Shown: positions 47,701 through 60,500 of the stretch, piece after piece
How positions within the stretch are numbered: the first letter of the stretch is position 1
How the letters are laid out: each line of letters begins with the position of its first letter
Origin: Chimonanthus salicifolius
Lineage: Eukaryota; Streptophyta; Magnoliopsida; Laurales; Calycanthaceae
Direction: 5' to 3'
Length of the DNA stretch: 64,000 bases
NCBI GenBank assembly: GCA_013350335.1
Contig: CM023538.1
Location: forward strand, 50,047,195 to 50,111,194
The notes under the pieces: generated by a model
What the model was told of the DNA's origin: nothing
The model's database searches: none
What the model saw: the letters and a program-made list of their open reading frames with translations, nothing else
Position numbers and translations under genes: made by a program

Positions 47701-50700
47701 CTCTGCAACAAGCTCTAGAAAGCTGCCTAACTGATAGCCATGACCTGCTTGTATCACATCCTCGATCAAATCTTCAAACGCCTTGCCCTCTGTACAAGCA
47801 TGAGTAGCTTCAATACCATGTTCTCCACCTCCCAAGGACCCAAAAACAAGAGAACCATTTAAAAACACACGGAAATTGTTCTGTGGAGTTGCAATAAGTG
47901 ATCTGACAGCCTGAACTACTCTGTCTCTCGATCCAGAAAACAGATCCAGCGGGTCATATGCACTTAATTGTGATATCTGATATAAAATACAAATGACATC
48001 TTAGAAATGATTGCATTTCTTTTATACTAAATAATGAAAAGACCACCAAACAGCATGTTGATATTTCATTTCCGAAGAAAAACAAGATGATTTCTTTTAA
48101 TGAGTAAAAGCTCAAACAAAGCCATTTTGTCCATAAAGCCAGTTCCGTCAAGTTTTACCTCCCATTAGATGCAAGGTTCTCTCCTTTCAACTAAAATATT
48201 CCTTATGGGAAGAGAGAAATCACAGAATTGTTAGAGAAGTCCAGAAACAAAGAGCAGGTCCTGTCAGCTATTCTTCATGATGTTCAAATCAGAACTCTCT
48301 TCATTTGCTCCTGTAAAGACATCCTTAAAGAAACCAGCTGGTGGTTTGCTGAATGGAACCTCCCAACTCCTGTTGCATGTGTTCCCAATTACACACTTGA
48401 TAAAGTTTCTATCAAATCTACCACAGTAGATCATCACATGTTCATCATCATCAACGATGTCACAAAAATGGGATCCATTTAGCATGGCAAGCTGAGAAGG
48501 CCATAACTGGGCTTAATGGGACTCTTAATCGATGGAAGGCGCATACAGGTGAACCCGACACTTTCTCAGAGGAAGGAAAAGCTTTTTCATCCAAAAAAAA
48601 GGAGAGAAAGAAAGAGAGAACCTCAGTCATCTCTCTGAGACAAGGAAAAGAAGTACAACCAAAGGGTAGAAGATGGGCTGATATTATGGGGGAGACCTCA
48701 ACAATGGGGGAAAGGAGGAAAGCACTGGACACAGTGAAACACAATGTTGGCAGAAGAATGATTGAGCTGATGGTAGATCAGGAAGAGGAGAAAGGAATCA
48801 TGGAATGGCTTTCTAGGGCTGTGGTGAGCCCAATAGGATGTCTCTCTCAGGGTAAGATTTCTCATTACCTGAATAGGAAGGTTTTTCCGATTCTTAGACA
48901 TGCATGATCGGAGATAACTGTTATCTGATAGTCTTAGCATCGGAAAGGGAGGTGGCTAAGCTTAAGAGAGCCTTAGAAACTCTCACCAAGTTCTGGATCA
49001 TGGGAAGATGGCACCCCAATATGTTCATCCACACAAGAAGAGATTGGCTCTATTGTTACAAATTCCCAATCCAAGGGTGGACGGAGGGAACGATTAAAGC
49101 ATTCGGCAACAAAATTGGAAAATTGATGGAAATCGATGGCTGGAACATGAGGAAGGAGGACTGTTTGTTCTAAAAAATTTAGTAGATGTGGGCGTCTACA
49201 AGCAAATTCAAATGTCGAAATGTTGTATTTGAACGACAAACAATTTGAAGTTGCAATCAAAGAATATTTGCAGGACATACTGACTGGAGAAACATAGCTG
49301 GACTACAGTGTGGAAAACCAAAACCCTGCGCCGTTGGGACGGGGGAACGAGGACAGTCGACCGTTGCAATAGTGGACATGTGGCAGCTTACAAAAACCCG
49401 GTCTGAAGTTCGAAAGCAGTAGTTTCACCGCATACAGGATCATACAAGTATCATACGAAGTGTCCAGCGAACAAATTTTGCAATGTGATGATTTGTTTCT
49501 GTTTCTTAGGCCTTCAAGCTTGTTGTATTTTTTCTTTTCTTTTCTTACCTTTTGGTGAGCTTTCTTTGTACCTATTTGGAAGTTTGTCTTCTTGGAATGA
49601 TACAATCTCTATCTTCCAAAAGAAAAAGAAAAATATTCCTGAATACACCCCAGAAAGGGGAAAAAAGTAGCCAAACATCTGAGGAGGAAGAAGGCGGGGA
49701 GGGAAAGAAAGATGTCAAAGATGTCAGTTGAGATGGTCCTGCAGACAATGATCAATTTTAAATTACTACATAGTCCAGTATCAGAGAAGTGATAGGTGTA
49801 ATTAAGGATGAAATTAGAGAGATTAAAGCCTGTCATTGGGCCTTTATCAATAATTTAAGGCAACAAGTCACCTTGCCATTTTCTTCAACAACTGTCCCCC
49901 ATCCTTCTTGCCCCCCTCTCTCACATATTTCTTCTGCTCTTTTCTAGTCATCTTTTTCTTCTATGTTCGGTTTTAATTTAATAAACAGATGCATAAGAGC
50001 ATCAACATGTGTAGACTTTATTTTTTTCCCCAATCACTAGTCAAGATGTGCCCATAAATCTTGAAAGTTCTTCAAAAACTACCAATGAAAGTACAAATAT
50101 TATAACTTAAATAATAGGAATTCAGTGACCATTCAAAGATCTATATGATTACCTTCTCCATCCACATGTATTTCTCAAGATCAACTTATCTTCTAGTGCT
50201 GATTACCAATTACAAGTAAAAGAAACAACATTCTTGTGTCATTTGTCTTATTAACCATTTCATTCGAGTATTTCATCTGTCATTGATCGTTACATTGTTC
50301 CAAAAACCATGGATGACTCCAAAAATAAAGATTGAAAAAAAACACGAGACTTAATCAACTTCTGTCATGGAGAATTTAAATATCTAGGTACGATATCAAA
50401 AAAGCATTTCTTTCTTCTTCTTTTTTGAGAGGAAACAAAAACATTCATTGAGAAGAAAAGAGAACAGATACAAAAATATTCAGGTCTAAAAGAAATAGAC
50501 CAAGAAAAAGAACTAGAGAAAGAGAAAACAAACAAGAACTGAAAAAGAAATAAAAGTACAAAATCATGTGATCTTCCAACTCAAGAGGAAGAAAATGCCA
50601 GAGAGGGAGTCAGTGACACTGATCTTGACAAAGTAGTCTGCCATGCCATTGGCTGTTCGACCAATCTGAGCAAAGGATGCGTCCATTCCTGAAGCCAACT

Positions 50701-53700
50701 CCCTTACCATAGTGATCAATCTCCAGGGAGGACGCCCTTGTCCCTTGGCCCATTCAAGAACGCATTTCTTAATGGAGAATTGTAGAAAGAGGTCTACATT
50801 TCCACCATCCAGTTTTCTACTTTGGAGGAGGAACGCCAGCAAAAGAGCACTATTTATTGCCTAAACAGTCATCAAGGCCCTAGTTTGAAAGGTTAATTTG
50901 TATCAAATGAAGTCTGGCCATAAGAGATGTCATGTTCTTTATAGGTACTAATGTCTTCATTTATGTGAATGATGTTATGACTACTGGAGATGACAATCGA
51001 ACCATCCAAGATCTCAAAAAGTGTCTTCTAAAGGGACTTGAAATAAAAGGTCTAGGACATCTATATTGCTTTAGGGATCGAGGGAGCATGTTAAAACATT
51101 ACTAATCTATCACTGAGCAGAAAAGGCTATTACATTGAGGAAACAAGTATCCATGGCCAATAAACCAATTAATACACTATTGGAGCAATGAGATAAATGG
51201 CTTTGATAATAATGATGATACACAATTAGAGCACAATCACCATCAAAAGTTAATAGATGGAAAACTCGAGTGATCCCATAGTTGCCAATAGTCTATGAGG
51301 TGTATGACAAAACAAAAGGAAGAAAAAACAGTGTGAACAACATTATGACCAACCTCAATAAACTTTCAAGGTATCTCTCTCTTTCCTAATCTGCTCACTT
51401 CGTTGTGCAAAACGAAAAGAATTTGTATCCAAAAGGCATTGGTCATTTTGTTTCCTATCATACCCCTTTACCATCAATGAAGCAGATCTTGCATCCATCT
51501 CTTGTTTCAGTTTCTACTAAAGCTGTAAATGCTTTCAAAATTGGAAGAAGCAATCATGGATGGAACGCTTTGAAAGAGAACATGCCTAGGATATTATGAG
51601 TCATTGAAAAGAAAATGTGAAGGAGGTCACATAAAGATTTTTGCTCTTAAGCACAGAATTCAAATAATAGTAATAAAAGATACAAACATTGGCAAGCAAT
51701 GTCTAGATTTACACCACTTTATGGTTTGAATTATTGGGAAAGTTTCTCACGTTACAAAATTATATTGTTACCAATTTACCATGTTATCCATGACAACTAC
51801 AGCAAATCACTCTTGGTCTCTTTGCCTATTGAATGAGAAGAATTGCCTTTCCACATAGAAACAGTATGAAAAGGCATGTGGATCTATCACCAAACTATGA
51901 TCCTTAGAATGAGAAAGTTAAGTGTGAAACCTCAGGAAAGCCATTTACAATTTGACACGACCTCATCATTCAGTTTGATATTTGTTTTTTTTTTTGCTTG
52001 AACTAGTAATTTGATTAATTTATAGTGAATATAACAAAGAAAAGGTTCAAAAGGAACATCTTAAACCATTCTGTGTTTCTTACAAAGAACTACGACTCAA
52101 CAACTACAGTGTGTTTTACATGGTGATATTGTCCTCACGTGAGATAATGATCAAACAGGTTAACCATATCAAGGAATAATTGGAAGTTTCTTCAATGCCA
52201 AAGATCTAGGACTACTAAAGCATTTCTCGAGCATCAAATAGCCTAAAAATGGTTATTCAGGTCTCAGATATGTTCATCATCTTTTTAACTAGAAAAAGCG
52301 ACGCCAGATGCCCCACTAATTCTCTTATCAAGGTAAACCATTACCTTTGGCATTCATGAAAAGAAAATAAAGCTGATGATCATGGCTCTTATCAGCATTG
52401 GTTGGGCATAACTATTGCAAATATAGATATTGCATATGCTATGTTGCATGAGTACGGGTATGAATTTCGATGCCTAACAAGGGTACAAGGTATCAGATAT
52501 AGCTGATGAAAATAAGGAGGAGAAAATTTTTACGAGAAAAAAACTATTTTTATTTCTTGTGTCAAACATTGTACAAATGACCTCTTTTATAGACACTATA
52601 TACAATAGAAAGAGGAAGGTAAACTGTCATACGTAAGATAATCCAAGAGACTACAAAATAATAGAACTCTTTGCTAAAAAGAAAGAGAGACATTCATACT
52701 ACAATAGATTCTACAACACTCCCCTTCAAGCTGGTGCACAGATATCGATTGAGACTTTGTTTACAACTCAAGGAACCAAAAATATAAGAAAATATTTTTC
52801 TAACACCCTACTGGAATTGACAAAATAACTCCAAAATACTTTATTGGCTCGCCATTTAGACACCGCATCTTTCTACCACCAGACACCGATTTTCAATTTT
52901 TGACTGGAAATTACGATTCTGTCCTTCCGCTCGAAATCGACCGATCGATTCTGCAATGCCATTTCGCTTCGATCGATCGATCTGAGGCGTATACGATTTG
53001 ATCGATCGATCAGACAGTTCATTTTCGAATTGATCGATTGATCATAACACGAGATTTAATCGATGGCATGGTTCCATGGGATTGTGCGATCGATTTTAAT
53101 TGAGAGATCGACATTTTGACAGTCGAACTCTCCTCTCAAGATCGATCGTACAATCCCAGTGATCAATCGATCGATTGTGACCCATTCAAAGATCAATCGC
53201 ACGATCACATAGAATCGTGCGATCGATTTTAACCGAGAGGTCGACAGTTTGACAGTCGACCTCTCCTATCAAGATCGATCGCATGATTATATGGGATCGA
53301 TCGATCGATTGTTTGTTTAGGGCAAGATCGATCGCACTCCTGAGGATCGCCTCACCATCATTCCTGCTGCCTAAGGATTCCTCCTCTCTAAAAAGGAGAT
53401 TCATCGTGATGCTTAAATCTGCATTTTGCATGTCCACCCAACCAGCGTTCTCTCTTCGAAGACCTTATCCTTCGTCTCAGCAATAGCTACTGGAGCATTG
53501 ATGGAAACCATTTTGGTTGGGGTTCCACCGCCCTAAGGGGTTAACAGAGGTTGCCCCTATATTTCTATGCTCTCCTTTGCCAAATGAGGGGGCGGAGATG
53601 GCAGTTGTCCTGGATTGAAGAGGGAAGAGAGATTTTAAAGGGACCTAAGGGTTGGAGACCGGTGCCGCAACTGGATTAGCGATAGTTCTTTTGTCAGCGC

Positions 53701-54520
53701 TCTTGTCCCCAGCTACGACCAGAAGAGGTAATAGGGGCCTAGTAATTGTTGGTTGGGACCACTAGGGAAGGACCCCGATCTGAGGGTCCTTTAATGAAGA
53801 TCGGGTTGACAGGGCCCTGGGTTACTGGGCTGGCAGACTTGGCTTGTGTGACAGCCCTTTCTTCTTGCCCAACTGCAAGTGCCCAAGTAGATCTGAAAGG
53901 GTAGCAGCCCATTTCTCCAGACTGATCAGCCATAATGAGGCCCGGCCCATATCAAGGAGGAAGACCCGAGGCCAACAGGCCCATTGCGTGATTCATTAAC
54001 TCCCTAGCACGTACGTTGTTCTTTGCACATGTGGGACAACCGAAGCTGCCATTCAAATTTTGAGTTAGGGCATTTCGATCATCCCCAGCTTCTGTGCGAA
54101 TACTGCTCTCTCCTCATGGTCCTCCACGTCTGCTCACCGGCCTTGATAGCTGGAACTCCTGCCGTTTGGAATTGCGTCCCCGATGCATGAGGGACACATG
54201 GCTTTCCTATCGTTGTTTCCTATAACGTTTGAGACACCCTTGTTTCTGGTGAAAGACCGAGTTTCTCTTTGAAGATTCCAGCCAACAATCGGCAAGCTCC
54301 TTCAAGGCAATCTGATGTAGTTAGAATCTGATATCAGGACACATGTTGAGCAGGATATTTGTTCTTTGTTTCCACGCAATCCATCTGTTTGCGTCATGCT
54401 AGAGAGGGAAGGATATTAGATCTCATGTTTGGTAAGATCTTTGCCACCCATAGATATAAATGATGAATACTAAATGTGAAAGGGAAAAAGGGGGTAAACA
54501 AAACATTGTCCAGCAAAATG

Positions 54521-54566
<46 letters not shown>

Positions 54567-57500
54567 GTGAATGGGGCACATCCAAACATAATCAGAAAAC
54601 AACATCAAAAAATATTTCAGTAAAGAAAAGAGCAAAATATCTGTCATTAGTGCATAATCATATCAAGGAAGCAATTCTTTTTCTTTTTCTTTTTCTTTTT
54701 GAAGTCAAGCAAGCAATTCTTATGACTGATATGGCTGGGGCTATGGAAGATTCTGTAGTGACATTCTAGAAATCAAGTACATTCCAGGAGTTAACAGCTC
54801 AATCAGGTATTAATCATTTGGCCTTAAAACAGAAAATATTAACAGCTGAGGGAATGATTACCTCTTTCTGATGAAGTTTCAGGACTTGGTGCATTGTAAA
54901 ACGAGTTACACTCTTCTTAATAGAATTTCTCTCAGCAATAAATCTTGAAGATGGAAGAAATCCACATTTGGGCTTTTCCCATGCAGAAAATTTAAACAAA
55001 TAAAATAAAATAAAATAAGAGCAAAAAAGGAAAAGAAAAAATAAAGGAAGAACAGAACAGAATAGGTCAAGCATAAGTTATAAGAAAGAAACTAGATGCC
55101 TGTGTAAGAGTCCACAGAATAGCGAGGTACCTTTATTTCAATTGCCACACTATAATCCTCCTTAAGACTACCTGAAACAAAGAAGTTAAAAATAGAAACA
55201 AAGAATGTGGAATATGTGCTGAAAGATAGAAAGAAACATTTCACCACTCTGTCAAAATCTATCCTATATTATTGTAGAAACTGACAAATTTCAAAGTGTT
55301 ACATCATTCAAATTAATAATTCGAGGGAATGTTCTGATAATCATAAAATAATAGGGTTCTTGATAAAATTCTGCAGCCTTTACACTACAGAGTCTGCACT
55401 TTTAACATTTTAGAGCCCCATCCTATTAAAGCACTTCATGCATGGACCATGCATCAAAAATATTCACACTAGGAGAAACCTGACTCTCCCATTACTGAGC
55501 CACAATGAGATATAATGGTAATGGTCCACATTCAGCAGAAAAAGATACTAGGATATTAAATGTTAGATATTCATAATTAATAATAATTGAAGGCTTATTC
55601 AGTCTTTGATGTGTTTTGGTAATGAATTGTTCCGATGCGCATCTCAGATCAAGTTGAGGAAACTGGTCTCAGATCATTGGCAATTTCTACTTAGTACGGA
55701 AGTCATGGATTGGGGGCCTTGTCCTTTTCGCTTCAACAACTCTTGCTTGGAGAGAGGATTTTCTTGACAAAGTAAAGGAATGTTGGTGTTCCTTTGAGGT
55801 TGAGGGATGGGCAGGTTTTCGGTTACATAAGAAACTGAGACTATTGAAGGATAAAATTAGAGAGTGGTGTAGACCCAAGTTGGGTGTCTTGGAGGAGGAG
55901 AAAGGCCACTTTTCTGGTCTAATTGAGGGGTGGGAGGGTGTGGAGGAAGATAGAGATTTGAATTATGAGAATATTGGGGAGAAGTGCCATTATATGACCA
56001 AACTATGGAGATCTTTAGATGGGAAGATGTAGACTGGAGGCAGAGATCATGAGTCACATGGCTTAAGGAAGATGATAGAAATATTAAATTCTTTCACTGG
56101 ATGACAAAGGTGAGATCCATGGAGTCATGGACAATACCATGAAGGTTATTATGGTGAATGGAAGGAGGGTAGAAGGGAAAAGTGAGATAAGGGCGGTAGT
56201 TAAGCATCATTTTTCATCATCTTCGCACCAAGGGTCAGGTAGTCTCACAAGCGCTCTACTACCTCCTTCTTGGCCAACTCTAATTTGCACCGCCATATTC
56301 AGCACCATCCTTCGGATCCCGAGGCCGAGAATTCTTCCCCTGCAGGTATTCCTCCCATCCATGCCAGTTCGTCAAGTTCAGTTCCTTCCTTACCCCTGCA
56401 CACATGGAGGCAGGGGCTACAGGTCCTATTTTGAGCAGGTCATTACAGATGGAGGGCGAAGCGCATTATTGATGTTCATCACATTCCACACAGCTCCAGG
56501 GATCCCCACAGCCATTTCCACCTGGAGAGGCTGCAGGTCATGGCGAGGTAGGCAGTTCCTTATTGAGTCATCATCATGCAGGTGCTACCCATCCTTCCGT
56601 TTTACCTTCGATTGAACCTAGTGATGTACGTCATATCCCGGGGGAATCCTTTTCTAGGACTAGGTAGGTTGCAGGAGTTGAATAATTCAGGAGGTGCTTT
56701 ACCCAATTATAGAATTGTGTCTGTCCCTTCCTAGAGGAACCTTGTACAGTCCCTATTTGATCTGTCTATCACTTTCAAAGAGGGTTTTAGATCTTTGCTT
56801 GATGGGGATAGTTTTAACAGAATAGCAGAAGATCATGTCTCTTGGCTAGAGAGAGAGTTTGAGGAGGAGATTCTAGAGGCTTTAAGGAGTGTTGAAGGAG
56901 ATAAACCACGGGACCGGACGGGTTTAACTTTACATTTTAAAGGCCTAATGGGCGATCCTCAGGGAGGATTTTATTACCTTTTTAAAGGAGTTTCATAGGA
57001 GAGGGATGTGGATTGGAGCTGTTTCCCATGGATATCCAAATCTTATGGAGATGCCTACCCTCAACATTACATGCACAATGCCAAATGAACACAATAGAAG
57101 TGTTCTCAAATATACAGCAATTTCCAAGAGTATCATTGTGCAAAGAACAAAATCATGCATCATCCTATGGGAATCAGCGACGAAGGATATTGTGGAATTG
57201 TCGAAGACTCACTTTAGGGATATTGAGAAAGAATCTCTCGATCTTAGTTGATGCAACTATATTGTGTTTGCATCTCTTTTTGTATTGGTGGTATGAGTTT
57301 AGTCTAAAATCTCATTGGGTTTGCCTTAGAATTGTACTTCTCTCTTAATAATATTTTATAGTTAATCTCAAAAAAAAAAAAACCCACCAAAGCAATAGTT
57401 GCAGAGATGTGTATACTAGGATAGATATTTAGTGCAACTTTAATAAATAAAATTAGAAATAACCACAATAGGGAGACCTTAGATAGTTCCAATAGAAGAT

Positions 57501-60500
57501 AAAATGAGTCATTTACAAGTGGTTTGGATATGTATGATGAAGACTGGAATATCCCTCATTTGAAGAATTGAAAAGCTAGACGTATAAGGTACAAGGAGTA
57601 AACTTAGGCCATTAAAAACTTGGAGGTAAATATAAAAAAGGATAGCTTGTGGAGTGATATAAGAAGTGGCTTATGATAGGTTCGCCATTAAAAACTTGGA
57701 GGGAAATACAGAAAAGGACATAGTTTGTGAAGTGATATAAGTGGCTTATGATAGGGTACACAATTGAACAATCGATCCAAAAAGGGCCAAACCCCAAGAT
57801 AGAAGGGAAAATAGCAATGATGATGATGAATTCAAGCAAAGGGTTATGACTGTCCACATGGAGGCCTGTTCAGAACTAGTGTTTAGCCATTGCACCTAAT
57901 ATCTAGCCCTTGATGAAATTGTGGATCTAAAAGAAGGCCTAACCTAGCTACTCAGCCATATTCTAGTTTCAAAAATGTCTAAAATCTAAGTCAGGCTGGG
58001 TATGGCTATCGACAGACAGATATCAAGTCTAAAGGAAATTCGCAAGCAGGTCATGGAAACTAAATCCAAGGCCCAACCGATAGGCCTATTGACAGCTCAT
58101 GCTAATTAACAGCTAAAATCCAGCCAAAAGTGCCACACCTGGGTCTAGATGTGTTGCAATGCTTCCTATGCCATCCAAAGAGTCATGAGCCAACAAATAA
58201 GTAATGAAAGGTAAATGCTGCGAGAAGACAGTGGAAAAATTAAATCTAACTCTTGCATATCAGGTCAGTCATTACCATGAGGAAACACTGAGTGATCAGA
58301 TATAAGAAGTGCAGACTCGCAGAAGGAATTAATCCTGGCAGCATCAACACGCCAAGCAGGGCGTTGACTTAAAACATTCTTTTCTATTGATTCCAGAAAA
58401 TCCTTAGATACAAGAACATGAATCTGGTATTGAAAGGAAGTTCAAATCAATGAACTGCAACATGCTTTAAAGGTCAACCAAAAAAACTAATCTTTCAAAT
58501 ATATATAATCCATTTGCCAAATCCAAATATAAAGGCCAACCCCAGATTGATGGGAAAAATGGCTTAGATAGTTAGATGATGATGGTGATATATACACTAT
58601 ACTCTACTAGGAAAAAGACAAGTAAATAACAGCATGAGTCTTCTGAGAATTGAGAGGGAATCACTAAGAGATAGCCTATAATATCAAAATGAATTGCTGT
58701 GTGTAATACCCCTGTGTCGTGGGCATCGGTGAGAGAAAAAATAGCCAGAGAGTTGTTGTGGTATATTTGAAGATGCCTCCCTCCTTCTATCACAAGGCCT
58801 TTTGGGAGCAACCTTGGGTTGGCTTGCCAAAGAAAAACCATGAGGGGCCAGTGTGGGCCCAAAGCGGACAATATTGTGCTGGCAGGATGGGGCGTTACAA
58901 ATGGTATCAGAGACAGGTTGAACTCTCTGACCTGTGGTAGAGTCGGAGACGGCTCTGGCTTTAAGAAGATGGATTGTAATACCCTTGTGTTGTGGGCGTT
59001 GATGGGAGAAAAAATAGCCAAAGAGAGTTGTTGTGGTATATTTGAGGATGCCTCCCTCCTTCTAGCACAAGGCCTTTTGGGAACAACCTTGGGTTGGCTC
59101 GCCAAAGCAAAGTCGTGCGGGCCAGTGTTTGCGCAAAGCGGACAATATTGTACTAGCGGGATGGGGCATTACACTATGATGGTTATGTGATTCATTTATA
59201 TGATTCACGGGTTTTCATCCAATGTCATAATCATTTTAAAACATGGTTATGAGATACTATCAGCAGTACCATACAAAGGGAAATACATGTTCAACATCAA
59301 GTCGTATAGACAAATTAAGTAACAACGGGGTACAAAAGTTATAAGCAGAACACCTACACAGTTTCGCAGACAGATTTTGTTTTCACACCTTCAAATTGAT
59401 ATTTTACCAATAATGTGCGGTAAGAGTCCTGGTTTGGGGAATAGAAGAGGGAAAACAAAAGAAGAGGGTAGGAAAAGAAAAGGAAAATAAGAGGAGGGCG
59501 AAGAGGAGAAAGGAGAGAAAAAGGGAAGAAGAGAGAAGAAGATGCTACCTTGTTTCACACAAGGACCTTTGATGTCAAGGCAGGAAGAAGCTAAGATGTC
59601 ATGCCAATGCTTTAAGGAAGACACTCAGAAACTTCCATTCATTTGTCATGTATTCTCTTGAATGCCTTTACATCAATATTTATACACATAAGACTCAAAA
59701 CCTGCAAACCTAGACACATCTAACTTAGGGCACACGTGAGTGGAACATCTAAACCATAAATAACAAATATATGTTCAAGACAATTTTGAAGCACACATTA
59801 AACAATATGACACCAATAAAATACAGAAAAAAAATAAATAAATAAATAAACACCTGCGTGGCACTAAATCAATGGTCAAATGGGTCAAATTCACAAATGG
59901 ATTATTCAAATAATATAAATGGTTGGATCAAGACAAATCTTCTCATCAACCAATGGATCAATGTATGGTCTAGGCTATCCATGGTCAAATCTATCTCTAT
60001 CAATAGTCAAATACATTAGGAAGGAGAAAAAAGATCATCCCCTAGCCACATTCAAGTGAAAACTAGATTCTGATGCATCCATCTTCATTGGCGCTCCCAA
60101 AGGCCTAGCTCATTGTCCTGATCATTAAATGTAATGGAGATGGAAATGAAAAAATGCATGCCTCGAGTAACAAGAAAAATAGAATAAAAAATTGAGTGCA
60201 ATAAAAGGACTAGTTGTCTTCAAAACCATATGCTTCTGTGTGTAAGTCAAAGTCCAAGCTCAATCTACTACTAAGTAACTAAACTACTCGAGATGTTTTA
60301 CAGCTACCATTTCAACTCTACAAGAAAATCTTTCCTATAATTGTTAGGCAATTCTACAAATAGATAGAACTTCATGCTTCGATTTTACTATATTTTCCCT
60401 AATCCATCTTCGTGTGTTTCTGCAACTTGCTTCTTTACCTTATGCTTCTTTTTGTCTCTTGGTGATTTTTTCTGCTTCTTATTCTCCTTCTATTGTTTCT

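Larger units (their letters stand above)
47977..54861 (-). other. IPK1 intron 5 (6885 bp)
   Basis: The largest intron. In order it holds a LINE ORF1 remnant, a minus-strand LINE 3' end, Copia RT fragments, a Copia LTR, CGATCGAT hairpins, an unclassified GC-richer block and an AT microsatellite. Confidence 0.85.
55172..58275 (-). other. IPK1 intron 3 (3104 bp)
   Basis: Mostly occupied by an antisense LINE ORF2 remnant. A 48-62 bp duplication (TTAAAAACTTGGAGG(G/T)AAATA at about 57613 and 57687) follows it. Confidence 0.85.

Noticed and set aside
58572..59190. Open frames on both strands across the TRIM
   Set aside because: They lie across the two terminal repeats and match nothing. The DNA is non-coding by structure.
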